Positions 39,511 to 48,946 of a DNA stretch of 52,563 nt are shown one piece after another. This DNA is from an uncultured Variovorax sp. (GTDB lineage: Bacteria > Pseudomonadota > Gammaproteobacteria > Burkholderiales > Burkholderiaceae_C). Positions within the stretch are counted from its first letter, which is position 1. Every line of letters starts with the position of its first letter. The notes beneath the pieces were generated by a model, which ran no database searches, was not told the origin of the DNA, and saw only the letters and a list, made by a program, of their open reading frames with translations. The stretch spans positions 1 through 52,563 of the forward strand of contig CAJYQC010000370.1 in the NCBI GenBank assembly GCA_913776885.1, in the 5' to 3' direction. Both the position numbers and the translations under genes were made by a program.

Positions 39511-41628
39511 ATGAAAAGAACACACTCCAGGCTGCTCGTGCTCGCCGGCGCCTTGCTGTGCCTGGGCGCGACGAACACCGCCGCGGCCCAGAACAACGCA
39601 CAGGACCGCGCCGCCGCCGCGACCCAACGCGTGGACGGCGCATTCATCCGCGCCAACGCCGCGCAGAAGAAGACGCCCGACTGGCCCAGCGTGGGCCTGG
39701 ACTATTCGGAATCGCGCTTCAGCCAGCTCGACCAGGTGAACGCCAGCAACGTGAAGGACCTGGGGCTGGTCTGGTCGTACAACCTCGAGTCCACGCGCGG
39801 CGTCGAAGCCACGCCGCTGGTGGTCGACGGCATCATGTACATCACCGCGTCCTGGAGCGTGGTGCATGCCGTCGACACGCGCACCGGCCAGCGGTTGTGG
39901 ACCTTCGATCCGCAGGTCGACAAGTCCAAGGGCTTCAGGGGCTGCTGCGACGTGGTGAACCGCGGCGTCGCCATCTACGAAGGCAAGGTCTACGTGGCGG
40001 CCTACGACGGGCGGCTCATCGCGCTCGATGCCGCCACCGGCCAGAAGGTCTGGGAGAAGAACACCATCGAGGGCCAGAAGGGCAGCTACACCATCACCGG
40101 CGCGCCGCGCGTGTTCAAGGGCAAGGTCATCATCGGCAACGGCGGTGCCGAGTACGGCGTGCGCGGCTTCGTCACCGCCTACGACGCGAAGACCGGCGAC
40201 CAGAAGTGGCGCTGGTTCGTGGTGCCGGGCAACCCGAGCAAGCCCTTCGAAGACGAGTCGATGGCGCGTGCCGCCAAGACCTGGGACCCCAGCGGCAAGT
40301 ACTGGGAGGCCGGCGGCGGCGGCACCGCCTGGGACAGCTTCGCCTTCGACCCCGAGCTCAACCTGATGTACGTGGGCACCGGCAACGGCTCGCCCTGGTC
40401 GCACAAGGCGCGCAGCCCCAAGGGCGGCGACAACCTCTACCTGGGCTCGGTGGTGGCGCTCGATCCCGACACCGGCTAGTACGTGTGGCACTACCAGGAG
40501 ACGCCCGGCGACAACTGGGACTACACCTCCACGCAGTCGATGATCCTGGCCAACGTGAGGATCGGCGGCAAGCAGCGCAAGGTGCTGCTGCACGCGCCGA
40601 AGAACGGCTTCTTCTTCGTCATCGACCGCACCAACGGCAAGTTCATCTCGGCGAAGAACTTCGTCGAGGTCAACTGGGCCACCGGCTACGACAAGAACGG
40701 CCGCCCTATCGAGATCGCCTCCGCGCGCGACGGAACCAAGCCCTACGACGCCATTCCCGGTCCGTTCGGCGCGCACAACTGGCACCCGATGTCGTTCAAC
40801 CCGCAGACCGGCTTCGCCTACCTGCCCGCACAGCACGTGCCGATCAACCTCATGGACGACAAGGACTGGAAGTTCGACGAGAACGCGCCGGGCCGCCCCC
40901 ATTCGGGCCTGGGCTGGAACCTGGGCAAGTTCGCCAACGCCGAGCCGCCCAAGAGCAAGCCATTCGGCCGCCTCGTGGCCTGGGACCCGGTGGCGCAGAA
41001 AGAAGCCTGGGGCGTGGACTACGCATCGCCCTGGAACGGCGGCACCCTCACCACCGCCGGCAACCTCGTGTTCCAGGGCACGGCCGACGGGCGCCTGCTG
41101 GCCTACAACGCGAAGACCGGAGAGAAGCTCTGGGAGACACCCACCGGCACCGGCGTGGTGGCCGCCCCATCGACGTACATGGTCGACGGCAAGCAGTACG
41201 TGTCGGTCGCGGTGGGCTGGGGCGGCGTCTACGGCCTCGCGCAGCGCGCCACCGAGCGGCAGGGTCCGGGCACCGTCTACACCTTCGCGGTCGGCGGCAC
41301 GGCCAAGATGCCCGACTTCGTGCAGTACCGCATGGACAAGCTCGTGCAGGGCGTGAAGTACGACCCCGCCAAGGTCCAGGCCGGCACCATGCTCTACGTG
41401 AGCAACTGCGTCTTCTGCCACGGCGTGCCGGGCGTCGACCGCGGCGGCAACATCCCCAACCTCGGCTACATGGACCCCGCCTACATCGAGAACCTCGACA
41501 AGTTCGTCCTCAAGGGCCCGGCCATGTCACGCGGCATGCCCGACTTCACCGGCAAGCTCTCCAACGACGACATCGAAAGCATCAAGGCCTTCATCCAGGG
41601 AACCGCCGACGCCATCCGCCCGAAGTAA
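39511..41628 (+). pseudogene. Quinohemoprotein (PQQ plus cytochrome c) alcohol dehydrogenase interrupted by one in-frame TAG at 40477-40479
   Basis: Two same-frame ORFs (..40479 and 40483..41628) give [31 protein letters not shown]; adjacent Cys pair GCCDVVNRG; C-terminal heme motif CVFCH. Confidence 0.88.
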
Positions 41629-41634
41629 GAAGCA

Positions 41635-41672
41635 GAAAAAAAAAGAAGCCGCCATCCCAAAAGACAGCGGCT
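41635..41672 (-). terminator. Intrinsic terminator of the Bug/TTT gene, downstream of repeat copy C
   Basis: Minus strand: AGCCGC...GCGGCT followed by TCTTTTTTTTT. Confidence 0.7.
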
Positions 41673-41690
41673 CCAAGCATTCAATTCCAG

Positions 41691-41780
41691 GAACACCGAG
41701 GAACCGGCTCTGCCGGGCCTCAGGTGTGCCCCCGGAAGGGGGTTGGCGAAGCGACACGAAGTGCGCGCAGCCTGGGGGAG
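41691..41780 (-). repeat. Structured 3' repeat, copy C
   Basis: Same core as the other copies; lies between the TTT stop codon and the terminator. Confidence 0.85.
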
Positions 41781-41787
41781 AACCAGG

Positions 41788-42762
41788 TCAATCGGCGTAC
41801 ACGCCGGCAGCCTTGATGATCGGGCCCCACTTCGCGATTTCCGACGAGACGAACTTCTTGTGTTCGGCCGGCTCGGTGCGCTTGTCGGTGGTGATCACCG
41901 CGCCCAGCGCTTCTTCACGCTGGATGAAGCCAGGGTCCTTCATGGCGGCCTTGATGGCTTCGTTGAGCTTCTTCAGCACCGGTGCGGGCGTGCCCTTGGG
42001 CGCGTACACGCCGTGCCAGATCGTCACTTCGAAGCCCTTGAGGCCCGACTCGTCCAGCGTGGGCAGATCTTTCAGCGCGGGCGTGGTCAGGCGCTTGCTC
42101 GTGGTCACGGCATAGGCCTTGACCTTCTTGGCCCCGATCTGCGAGGAGGTGTTGGTGGTCTGGTCGCACAGCAGGTCGATCTGGCCGCCCAGCAGGTCGG
42201 CGATGGCCGGTGCGGTGCCCTTGTAGGGAACCGGCGTCATCTCGACCTTCAGCGCGCTCTGGAACAGCAGGCCGCACAGGTGCGACGCGGCGCCCAGGCC
42301 GGCGTTGCCCAGATTGATCTTGCCCTTGTTGGCAGCGATCCAGGTCGTCAGCTCCTTGTAGTTGTTGGCCGGCAGGCCGGGCTTGCCGATCAGCGTCATC
42401 GGCACTTCGTTGACCATGCCCAGGTATTCGAAGTCGGTCTCGACGTTGAAGGGCAGCTTGCGATAGAGCGCCGGCATGGTCGACATGCCGATGTGGTTGA
42501 GCAGCAGCGTGTAGCCGTCGGGGTTGGCGCGCGCCACCTTGGCGGTGCCGATGGAACTGCCCGCGCCGGCGGTGTTGTCCACCACGATGGTGGTGCCCAG
42601 CGTCTTCTGCATGGCCTCTGCCAGGTCGCGGGCGACACGGTCGGTAGGGCCGCCGGCGGCGAACGGCACCACCAGCGTCACGGTCTTGCCGGCAGGGAAA
42701 TCCTGGGCGTGTGCACCGACGGCCGCGGCGGCAATCGCCGCGAGGGCGAACAGTTTCTTCAT
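41788..42762 (-). CDS. Bug family tripartite tricarboxylate transporter substrate-binding protein
   Basis: [72 protein letters not shown]. Confidence 0.92.
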   Translation of the reverse strand: MKKLFALAAIAAAAVGAHAQDFPAGKTVTLVVPFAAGGPTDRVARDLAEAMQKTLGTTIVVDNTAGAGSSIGTAKVARANPDGYTLLLNHIGMSTMPALYRKLPFNVETDFEYLGMVNEVPMTLIGKPGLPANNYKELTTWIAANKGKINLGNAGLGAASHLCGLLFQSALKVEMTPVPYKGTAPAIADLLGGQIDLLCDQTTNTSSQIGAKKVKAYAVTTSKRLTTPALKDLPTLDESGLKGFEVTIWHGVYAPKGTPAPVLKKLNEAIKAAMKDPGFIQREEALGAVITTDKRTEPAEHKKFVSSEIAKWGPIIKAAGVYAD

Positions 42763-43046
42763 GTCGTCTCCGGAAAAGGGGGGGATTGAAAACGCCGCGA
42801 TCTTAAGGGCTGACCAGGGGCTGACCTATAGCGAATAGCCCTTAGCCTTTGGCCGTCATGCGCACCTTGTCGGGGCGCTCGGAGGAGCTGCCAAACCCCG
42901 GCCTGGCACGCGGGTTTGCGGCGGCATGCTTGCGGCAATGCGGCCGGCGTGGTCCGCTCGTCCTGCGGGCGTCGACACGCCGGGCCTTCCAGGTCCATTC
43001 ATCCACCCCAACTTCAGTTCGCACGAACGCCAGGAGACCCTCACCG

Positions 43047-44513
43047 ATGCAGACCATCCAGCTCAAAGACCCGGCCCTGCTGCGCCAGCAGGCCTACATC
43101 GCAGGCGCCTGGGCCGACGCCGACAGCGGCGAGACCGTGGCCGTCACCAACCCCGCCAATGGCGAGCAGATCGGCACCGTGCCGATGTGCGGCGCCGAGG
43201 AAACCGCACGCGCCATCGCCGCCGCCGAGGTCGCCCAGCGTGCGTGGGCGAAGCTGCCCGCGAAGGAGCGCTCGGCGGTTCTGCGAAGGCTCAACGACCT
43301 GATGCTCGCCAACGTGGACGACCTCGCGCTCATCATGACCACCGAGCAGGGCAAGCCCATGGCCGAGAGCCGCGGCGAGATCGCGTACGCCGCTTCCTTC
43401 ATCGAATGGTTCGCCGAGGAGGCGCGCCGCGTGTACGGCGACACCATTCCCGCGCCGCAGGCCGACCGCCGCATCCTCGCGCTCAAGCAGCCCGTGGGCG
43501 TGACGGCCGCCATCACGCCGTGGAACTTTCCCGCCGCCATGCTCACGCGCAAGGCCGGGCCCGCGCTCGCAGCCGGCTGCGCGATGGTGGTGAAGCCCGC
43601 CACGCAGACGCCCTTCTCCGCGCTGGCCTTTGCGGAGCTGGCCGAGCGCGCGGGCGTGCCCAAGGGGCTGCTGTCGGTGCTCACCGGCTCGGCCGGCAAG
43701 ATTGGCGGCGAGATGACGCGCAACCCGGTCGTGCGCAAGCTCACCTTCACCGGCTCCACCGAGGTGGGCCGCACGCTGATGAAGCAGTCGGCCGACACCA
43801 TCAAGAAGCTGTCGCTCGAGCTCGGCGGCAACGCGCCCTTCATCGTGTTCGACGACGCCGACGTGGACGCGGCCGTCGAGGGCGCGATGGTCTCCAAGTA
43901 CCGCAACACCGGCCAGACCTGCGTATGCGCCAACCGCATCTACGTGCAGCGCGGCGTGCTCGACGCCTTCACGCGCAAGCTGGTGGCGAAGGTCGAAGCG
44001 CTGAAGGTGGGCGAGGGAACCGCGCCCGGCGTCACGCAGGGTCCGCTGATCGACGCCAAGGCCGTCGAGAAGATCGAGGAGCACGTGGCCGATGCAGTGG
44101 CCAAGGGCGGCAAGGTGCTCACCGGCGGCAAGCGCCATGCGCTGGGCGGGCTCTTCTACGAACCCACCGTGATCGGCGGCGCCACCGCGGGCATGCTCTT
44201 CGCGCGCGAGGAGACCTTCGGCCCGCTCGCACCGATCTTCGCCTTCGACACCGAGGAAGAAGCCATCGCCGCCGCGAACGACACCGAGTTCGGCCTGGCT
44301 TCTTACTTCTACGCGCGCGACATCGGCCGCATCATGCGCGTGGCCGAGGCCCTGGAGTCGGGCATCGTGGGTGTGAACACCGGGCTGGTGTCCACCGCGG
44401 AGGCGCCCTTCGGCGGCGTGAAGCAATCGGGGCTCGGCCGCGAGGGCTCGAAGTACGGGCTCGACGATTTCCTGGAGGTGAAGTACGTGTGCCTCGCGGG
44501 GCTCGACACGTGA
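43047..44513 (+). CDS. gabD: NAD-dependent succinate-semialdehyde dehydrogenase family protein
   Basis: TPWNFPAAMLTRKAGPALAAGCAMVVKPA, LELGGNAPFIVFDDAD, NTGQTCVCANRIYVQ. Confidence 0.88.
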   Translation: MQTIQLKDPALLRQQAYIAGAWADADSGETVAVTNPANGEQIGTVPMCGAEETARAIAAAEVAQRAWAKLPAKERSAVLRRLNDLMLANVDDLALIMTTEQGKPMAESRGEIAYAASFIEWFAEEARRVYGDTIPAPQADRRILALKQPVGVTAAITPWNFPAAMLTRKAGPALAAGCAMVVKPATQTPFSALAFAELAERAGVPKGLLSVLTGSAGKIGGEMTRNPVVRKLTFTGSTEVGRTLMKQSADTIKKLSLELGGNAPFIVFDDADVDAAVEGAMVSKYRNTGQTCVCANRIYVQRGVLDAFTRKLVAKVEALKVGEGTAPGVTQGPLIDAKAVEKIEEHVADAVAKGGKVLTGGKRHALGGLFYEPTVIGGATAGMLFAREETFGPLAPIFAFDTEEEAIAAANDTEFGLASYFYARDIGRIMRVAEALESGIVGVNTGLVSTAEAPFGGVKQSGLGREGSKYGLDDFLEVKYVCLAGLDT

Positions 44514-44662
44514 CGGGCAGCAGGCATGCGCACCACAGGTAAGTGAAGTTTGCAGGCCGTCGAACTGTCCGACAGGCAGAGCCGGCGCCGGACGATGCGG
44601 CGGGTGCTTGCAGGGCCTAGGGTGGAAAGCTTTCAGCAACGAGCCTCAAGGAGTTTTCACCC

Positions 44663-45244
44663 ATGCCCGACATCAATGCAACGTCATCCACGCTCGAGGG
44701 AATGAAGGTCGCCATTCTCGTGTCCGACGGCTTCGAGCAGGTCGAGACGACCGAGCCGCGAAAGGCGCTCGACAACGCCGGTGCGCGCACGCGCATCGTC
44801 TCGCCGGTCCAGGGGGGCAGCGTGCGCGGCTGGAACCATCATGACCCGGCCGACAGCTTTCCGGTCGACGTGCCGCTGAAGATCGCCAACCCCGACGACT
44901 TCGACGCGCTGCTGCTGCCGGGCGGTGTCGTGAACCCCGATACGCTGCGCATCGACGAGAAGGCGGTCGCGTTCGTGCGCGCCTTCGTGGAGGCCGGCAA
45001 GCCCATCGCGGCCATCTGCCATGGCCCCTGGACGCTCATCGACGCTGGCGGCGTCGAGGGCCGCAAGATGACCTCGTGGCCCTCGCTGCATGCCGACTTG
45101 CAGAACGCCGGCGCGCAATGGAGCGATGCCGAGGTGGTGGTCGACCGCGGCCTGGTCACCAGCCGCAAGCCCGACGACATTCCCGCCTTCAATCGCGAGA
45201 TGACGAAGCTCTTCGAGCAGGCGCGGGAATCGGCGGCGCATTGA
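44663..45244 (+). CDS. DJ-1/PfpI family type 1 glutamine amidotransferase-like protein
   Basis: KVAILVSDGFEQVETTEPRKALDNAGA...LLLPGGVVNPD...PIAAICHGPWTLIDAGGVEGRKMTSWPSL. Confidence 0.9.
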   Translation: MPDINATSSTLEGMKVAILVSDGFEQVETTEPRKALDNAGARTRIVSPVQGGSVRGWNHHDPADSFPVDVPLKIANPDDFDALLLPGGVVNPDTLRIDEKAVAFVRAFVEAGKPIAAICHGPWTLIDAGGVEGRKMTSWPSLHADLQNAGAQWSDAEVVVDRGLVTSRKPDDIPAFNREMTKLFEQARESAAH

Positions 45245-45482
45245 GTTCTGCCACCTGCCGATCGACCAGGTGAAGAAGGGAAGGGGCGGCAGACCCTCCC
45301 GCAGTCGGTCGGCTCCGCTCCCGCGCTGTGGGAGTCGAAAGCAGTCTGAAAAGCTGCACTCAGCCGCACTCGCGCACTGAACCTACAGGGAGCGTGCGCG
45401 TGCATCCGATACGCTCGCCTTTCCCGCAGGGCACAGGTCTACACCCGCGCCCTGCATCGTGAAAGGTGAAAGTATTTCTTCC

Positions 45483-46505
45483 ATGACGGCGACTTCCCTT
45501 CAGTCGCAGGCGCTGCGCCTGCCGCGCGATCTCGCGCTCATCACCGTGGTCATCAGTGCCGTGATGCTGTTTGTCAGCATGGCCGCGCGGCTCCTGCCCG
45601 ACTCGCCCGATTCGCAGCAGCTGCGCAGTGCCTATGCGCTGCCCGGCGTGTGGATCCCGATGGTCTGCAGCATCGCGATGGGCTGGGTGCTCTCGGCCGC
45701 GATCGCGTGGTGCCACGGGCGCAATGCGCTGGAAAGGCGCGGCGCCGGCAGCGTGGCGAGGCTGCCGCAGCCGCGCCTGCGCTACGCCGCGGCCTACGTC
45801 GTGGTGCAGCTGCTGAACGCCTACGCGCTGAGCCCGCTGCTGTACGACCTGCAGCTGCTCTTCATGCCGGGCGGTCGCTTCCATGAGTCGCTCGGCTTCA
45901 CCTCGATGAGCGCCGCGATGCCTGTGTTCGTGTTCCTGCAGTCGGTGGCCCAGCTGATCGTGCTCGTGCTGGGCATATGGCTCTCGGCATGGATCGCGCT
46001 CAGGGGCGCTCGTGCCGAAACCGAGGGATCCACCGGTGCGCACGGCGATGAAGCGATCCACTGGGCACCCCCGCGCCGCGCGGTGGCGCTGGTGGCGGCC
46101 AGCGTCTTCGCATCGCTGCAGATGTGGAGCGGCGCGGTGATGAGCCGATGGAGTTCCGTCGCCCAGGACATGAACGCTGCGCAGCTGCTGGTCGCCTGGG
46201 TGGTGCCACCGCTCGCGGCTTTCGGGATGGCGTTCTGGGGCACATGGATGGGCGCCGCGCCCATCGTTTCGCGGGTGCGGCCGTTCAGGGCCATGGGCGC
46301 ATCCGTGCTCGCGTTCGTGCTGGTGCAGCTGCTGTGCATCGCGGCCGGGCTCGCCTGGCTGTCGGTGGCGTTCTCGCTGCACGGCTTCAACAGCAGCCCG
46401 GGCAGTCTCATCGGCTTCGCGCTGATGCTCGTGCTGCTCTACATCCTGTGCACCGTGCTGCTGACGCGCGCCATCACGCGCGGGCTGTACCGCCGCTACT
46501 TGTAG
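45483..46505 (+). CDS. Hypothetical multi-spanning membrane protein
   Basis: ATG at 45483 (MTATSLQSQALRLPRDLALITVVISAVMLFVSMAARLL); several hydrophobic helices. Confidence 0.65.
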   Translation: MTATSLQSQALRLPRDLALITVVISAVMLFVSMAARLLPDSPDSQQLRSAYALPGVWIPMVCSIAMGWVLSAAIAWCHGRNALERRGAGSVARLPQPRLRYAAAYVVVQLLNAYALSPLLYDLQLLFMPGGRFHESLGFTSMSAAMPVFVFLQSVAQLIVLVLGIWLSAWIALRGARAETEGSTGAHGDEAIHWAPPRRAVALVAASVFASLQMWSGAVMSRWSSVAQDMNAAQLLVAWVVPPLAAFGMAFWGTWMGAAPIVSRVRPFRAMGASVLAFVLVQLLCIAAGLAWLSVAFSLHGFNSSPGSLIGFALMLVLLYILCTVLLTRAITRGLYRRYL

Positions 46506-47746
46506 CTGCGCGCGTCCTCGATCACCTTGCCGTCGTTGGGCAGCGAGCCCGCGCCCACCACGACGACCTCGCCGCGCAGCTTGGTCACCTCGCGGATCGC
46601 ATCGCCCACGCGCGCTTCGAGTCCTTCAGAAGCCGCCTCCGCGCATTGGAGCTGCAGGGTCATCCTGTCGTCGCCCGTCTCCCCCGAAACGACCAGCCGT
46701 GCGCGCTGCACCTCGGGAAAGCGCCGCGCGATCTCCGCCACCTGAGACGGGTGCACGAACATGCCGCGCACCTTGGTGGTCTGGTCGGCACGGCCCATCC
46801 AGCCCTTGATGCGCTTGTTGGTGCGGCCCGTGGGGCAGGTGCCCGCGAGCACGGCGGAAAGATCGCCGGTGCCGAAGCGCACCAGCGGGTAGTCGGGGTT
46901 GAAGGTGGTGACGACGATCTCGCCGACTTCGCCGTCGGGCACCGGGTCGCCGGTGCCGGGGCGCACGATCTCCACCAGCACGCCTTCGTCGAGCACCAGC
47001 CCCTCGCGCGCGCTGGTCTCGTAGGCGATGAGGCCCAGGTCGGCGGTGGCGTAGCACTGCGTGCCCTTCACGCCGCGCGCCGCGATCCAGTCGTGCAGGC
47101 TCGGCGGAAAGGCTTCGCCCGAGACCAGCGCCTTGGTCAGCGAGGGCAGCTTCAGGTTCTTCTCCTCGGCCTTCTCCAGCAGGATCTTCAGGAAGCTCGG
47201 CGTGCCCGCATAGCCCTCGGGCCTGAGGTCCACCATCGCCTCTAGCTGCTGCTCGGTCTGGCCGGTGCCACCTGCGAACACGGTGCAGCCCATGGCGTGC
47301 GCGCCGCTTTCCATGATGGAGCCCGCGGGCGTCATGTGGTAGCTGAAGCTGTTGTGGATGAGTTCGCCGCTTCTGAAGCCTGCCGCATGCAGTGCACGCG
47401 CAGTGCGCCAGTAGTCGCGTGCCTCGCCTTCGGGCTCGTAGATGGTGCCGGGGCTCGCGAACACCCGCGGCATTCGCGCGCCGCGCACGATCGACGAGAA
47501 GCCGCCGAACGGATCGTCCGCACGGCGAGCCTTCTGCAGTTCGAGCAATTCCGATTTGCGCGTGACCGGTAGTTTCGCAAGCGCCTCGCGCGTGGTGACG
47601 TCGCCGGGCTTCACGCCGTCGAGGATCTTCGCGAAGGCGGGGGCCGCGGTCTGGGCCTGCGCGATCTGCTTCGGCAGCGCGGCCAGCAGGTCGCGTTCGC
47701 GTTCGGCGGGGTCCCGGATCTCGAGCTTGTCGTAGTGGTCGGTCAT
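46496..47746 (-). CDS. Phenylacetate-CoA ligase family (PaaK-like) AMP-forming enzyme
   Basis: MTDHYDKLEIRDPAERERDLLAALPKQIAQAQ...KLPVTRKSELLELQ...KGWMGRADQTTKVRGMFVHPSQVAEIARRFPEV. Confidence 0.88.
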   Translation of the reverse strand: MTDHYDKLEIRDPAERERDLLAALPKQIAQAQTAAPAFAKILDGVKPGDVTTREALAKLPVTRKSELLELQKARRADDPFGGFSSIVRGARMPRVFASPGTIYEPEGEARDYWRTARALHAAGFRSGELIHNSFSYHMTPAGSIMESGAHAMGCTVFAGGTGQTEQQLEAMVDLRPEGYAGTPSFLKILLEKAEEKNLKLPSLTKALVSGEAFPPSLHDWIAARGVKGTQCYATADLGLIAYETSAREGLVLDEGVLVEIVRPGTGDPVPDGEVGEIVVTTFNPDYPLVRFGTGDLSAVLAGTCPTGRTNKRIKGWMGRADQTTKVRGMFVHPSQVAEIARRFPEVQRARLVVSGETGDDRMTLQLQCAEAASEGLEARVGDAIREVTKLRGEVVVVGAGSLPNDGKVIEDARSYK

Positions 47747-47804
47747 GTCCGTACCCTTTGTCTTGCAATTCGGTTTTTCAACCACACTGATGTGTTCAGG
47801 GTGC

Positions 47805-47900
47805 GTGCACAGGCCACCGGGTACTCCCTTGCGCGAATGACCCCCGGCCTGCGGCCTCCTCCTTTATTTCGCTGCGGGGAGCACCCGGTACCCTGTGCAC
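47805..47900. repeat. MITE-like element with imperfect ~24-bp terminal inverted repeats
   Basis: GTGCACAGGCCACCGGGTACTCCC (47805-47828) vs reverse complement of 47876-47900, GTGCACAGGGTACCGGGTGCTCCCC. Confidence 0.75.
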
Positions 47901-47960
47901 GAGACACGCTGTCGGCGTGATCGCGCCCCGAACGGCAACGCGGCGAAAACGTCGAAGCAG

Positions 47961-48773
47961 TCAAGCCAGCCACCTCTTGCGCCGCTTGTAGCTCTTCACG
48001 TCGCGGAAGCTCTTGCGGTCCGCGCCGCCGACGCCGAGGTAGAACTCCTTCACGTCCTCGTTCTCGCGCAGGCTCTTCGCCTCGCCGTCCATCACGATGC
48101 GGCCGTTCTCCAGGATGTAGCCGTAGTCGGCGTAGCGCAGCGCCATGTTGGTGTTCTGCTCGGCCAGCAGGAAGGTCACGCGCTCCTTGGCGTTGAGGTC
48201 CTTCACGATCTCGAACACTTCCTCCACGATCTGCGGCGCCAGGCCCATCGAGGGTTCGTCCAGCAGCACCATGGTCGGGTTGGCCATCAGCGCGCGGCCG
48301 ATGGCGCACATCTGCTGCTCGCCGCCCGATGTGTAGGCCGCCTGCGAGCTGCGGCGCGTCTTCAGGCGCGGGAAGTACGCGTAGACCTTCTCCAGTGTCT
48401 GCTGCACCGCGGCCTTGCCGTCGGTGCGCGTGTAGGCGCCGGTCATCAGGTTCTCTTCGATCGTCAGATGAGCGAAGCAGTGACGGCCTTCCATCACCTG
48501 GATCAGCCCGCGCTTGACCAGCTCGGCCGGCGACAGCGCCTCGATGCGCTCGCCGCGCAGCTCTATGGTGCCCTTGGTGACCGCGCCGCGTTCGCCGGCC
48601 AGCAGGTTGCTCACCGCGCGCAGCGTGGTCGTCTTGCCCGCGCCGTTGCCGCCGAGCAGCGCCACGATGCCGCCGTCGCGCACCGTCAGCGACACGCCCT
48701 TGAGCACCAGGATCACGTGGTTGTAGATGACCTCGATGCCGTTGACGTTGAGGAGGATGTTGGATTCGCTCAT
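47961..48773 (-). CDS. livF: Branched-chain amino acid-type ABC transporter ATP-binding protein
   Basis: MSESNILLNVNGIEVIYNHVILVLKGVSLTVRDGGIVALLGGNGAGKTTTLRAVSNLL...SGGEQQMCAIGRALMANPTMVLLDEPSMGLAP. Confidence 0.92.
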   Translation of the reverse strand: MSESNILLNVNGIEVIYNHVILVLKGVSLTVRDGGIVALLGGNGAGKTTTLRAVSNLLAGERGAVTKGTIELRGERIEALSPAELVKRGLIQVMEGRHCFAHLTIEENLMTGAYTRTDGKAAVQQTLEKVYAYFPRLKTRRSSQAAYTSGGEQQMCAIGRALMANPTMVLLDEPSMGLAPQIVEEVFEIVKDLNAKERVTFLLAEQNTNMALRYADYGYILENGRIVMDGEAKSLRENEDVKEFYLGVGGADRKSFRDVKSYKRRKRWLA

Positions 48774-48850
48774 GGTGTGGTCCGAAGCATTCGAAAGAAC
48801 CGACGCGATGCCGTTCTTTCGGATGCCCGCTTGGCCCACCTCCTTTCGGG

Positions 48851-48941
48851 GAACACCGCGGAACCGGCTTTGCCGGGCCGCAGGTGTTGCCCCCTGCCAG
48901 GGGGTTGGCGAAGCGACACGAAGTGCGCGAAGACTTGGGGG
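48851..48941 (-). repeat. Structured 3' repeat, copy D
   Basis: Same core and hairpins; 5 nt after the SBP stop and upstream of livF. Confidence 0.85.
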
Positions 48942-48946
48942 TCAGC

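Noticed and set aside
38865-41816. 983-aa plus-strand ORF overlapping the PQQ-ADH in another frame
   Set aside because: Arg/Ala/Gly-rich shadow frame; the frame with signal peptide, PQQ motifs and CxxCH is the real one.
44625-44634. GAAAGCTTTC 10-bp palindrome upstream of the DJ-1/PfpI gene
   Set aside because: Short, contains a HindIII-type palindrome, no supporting context.
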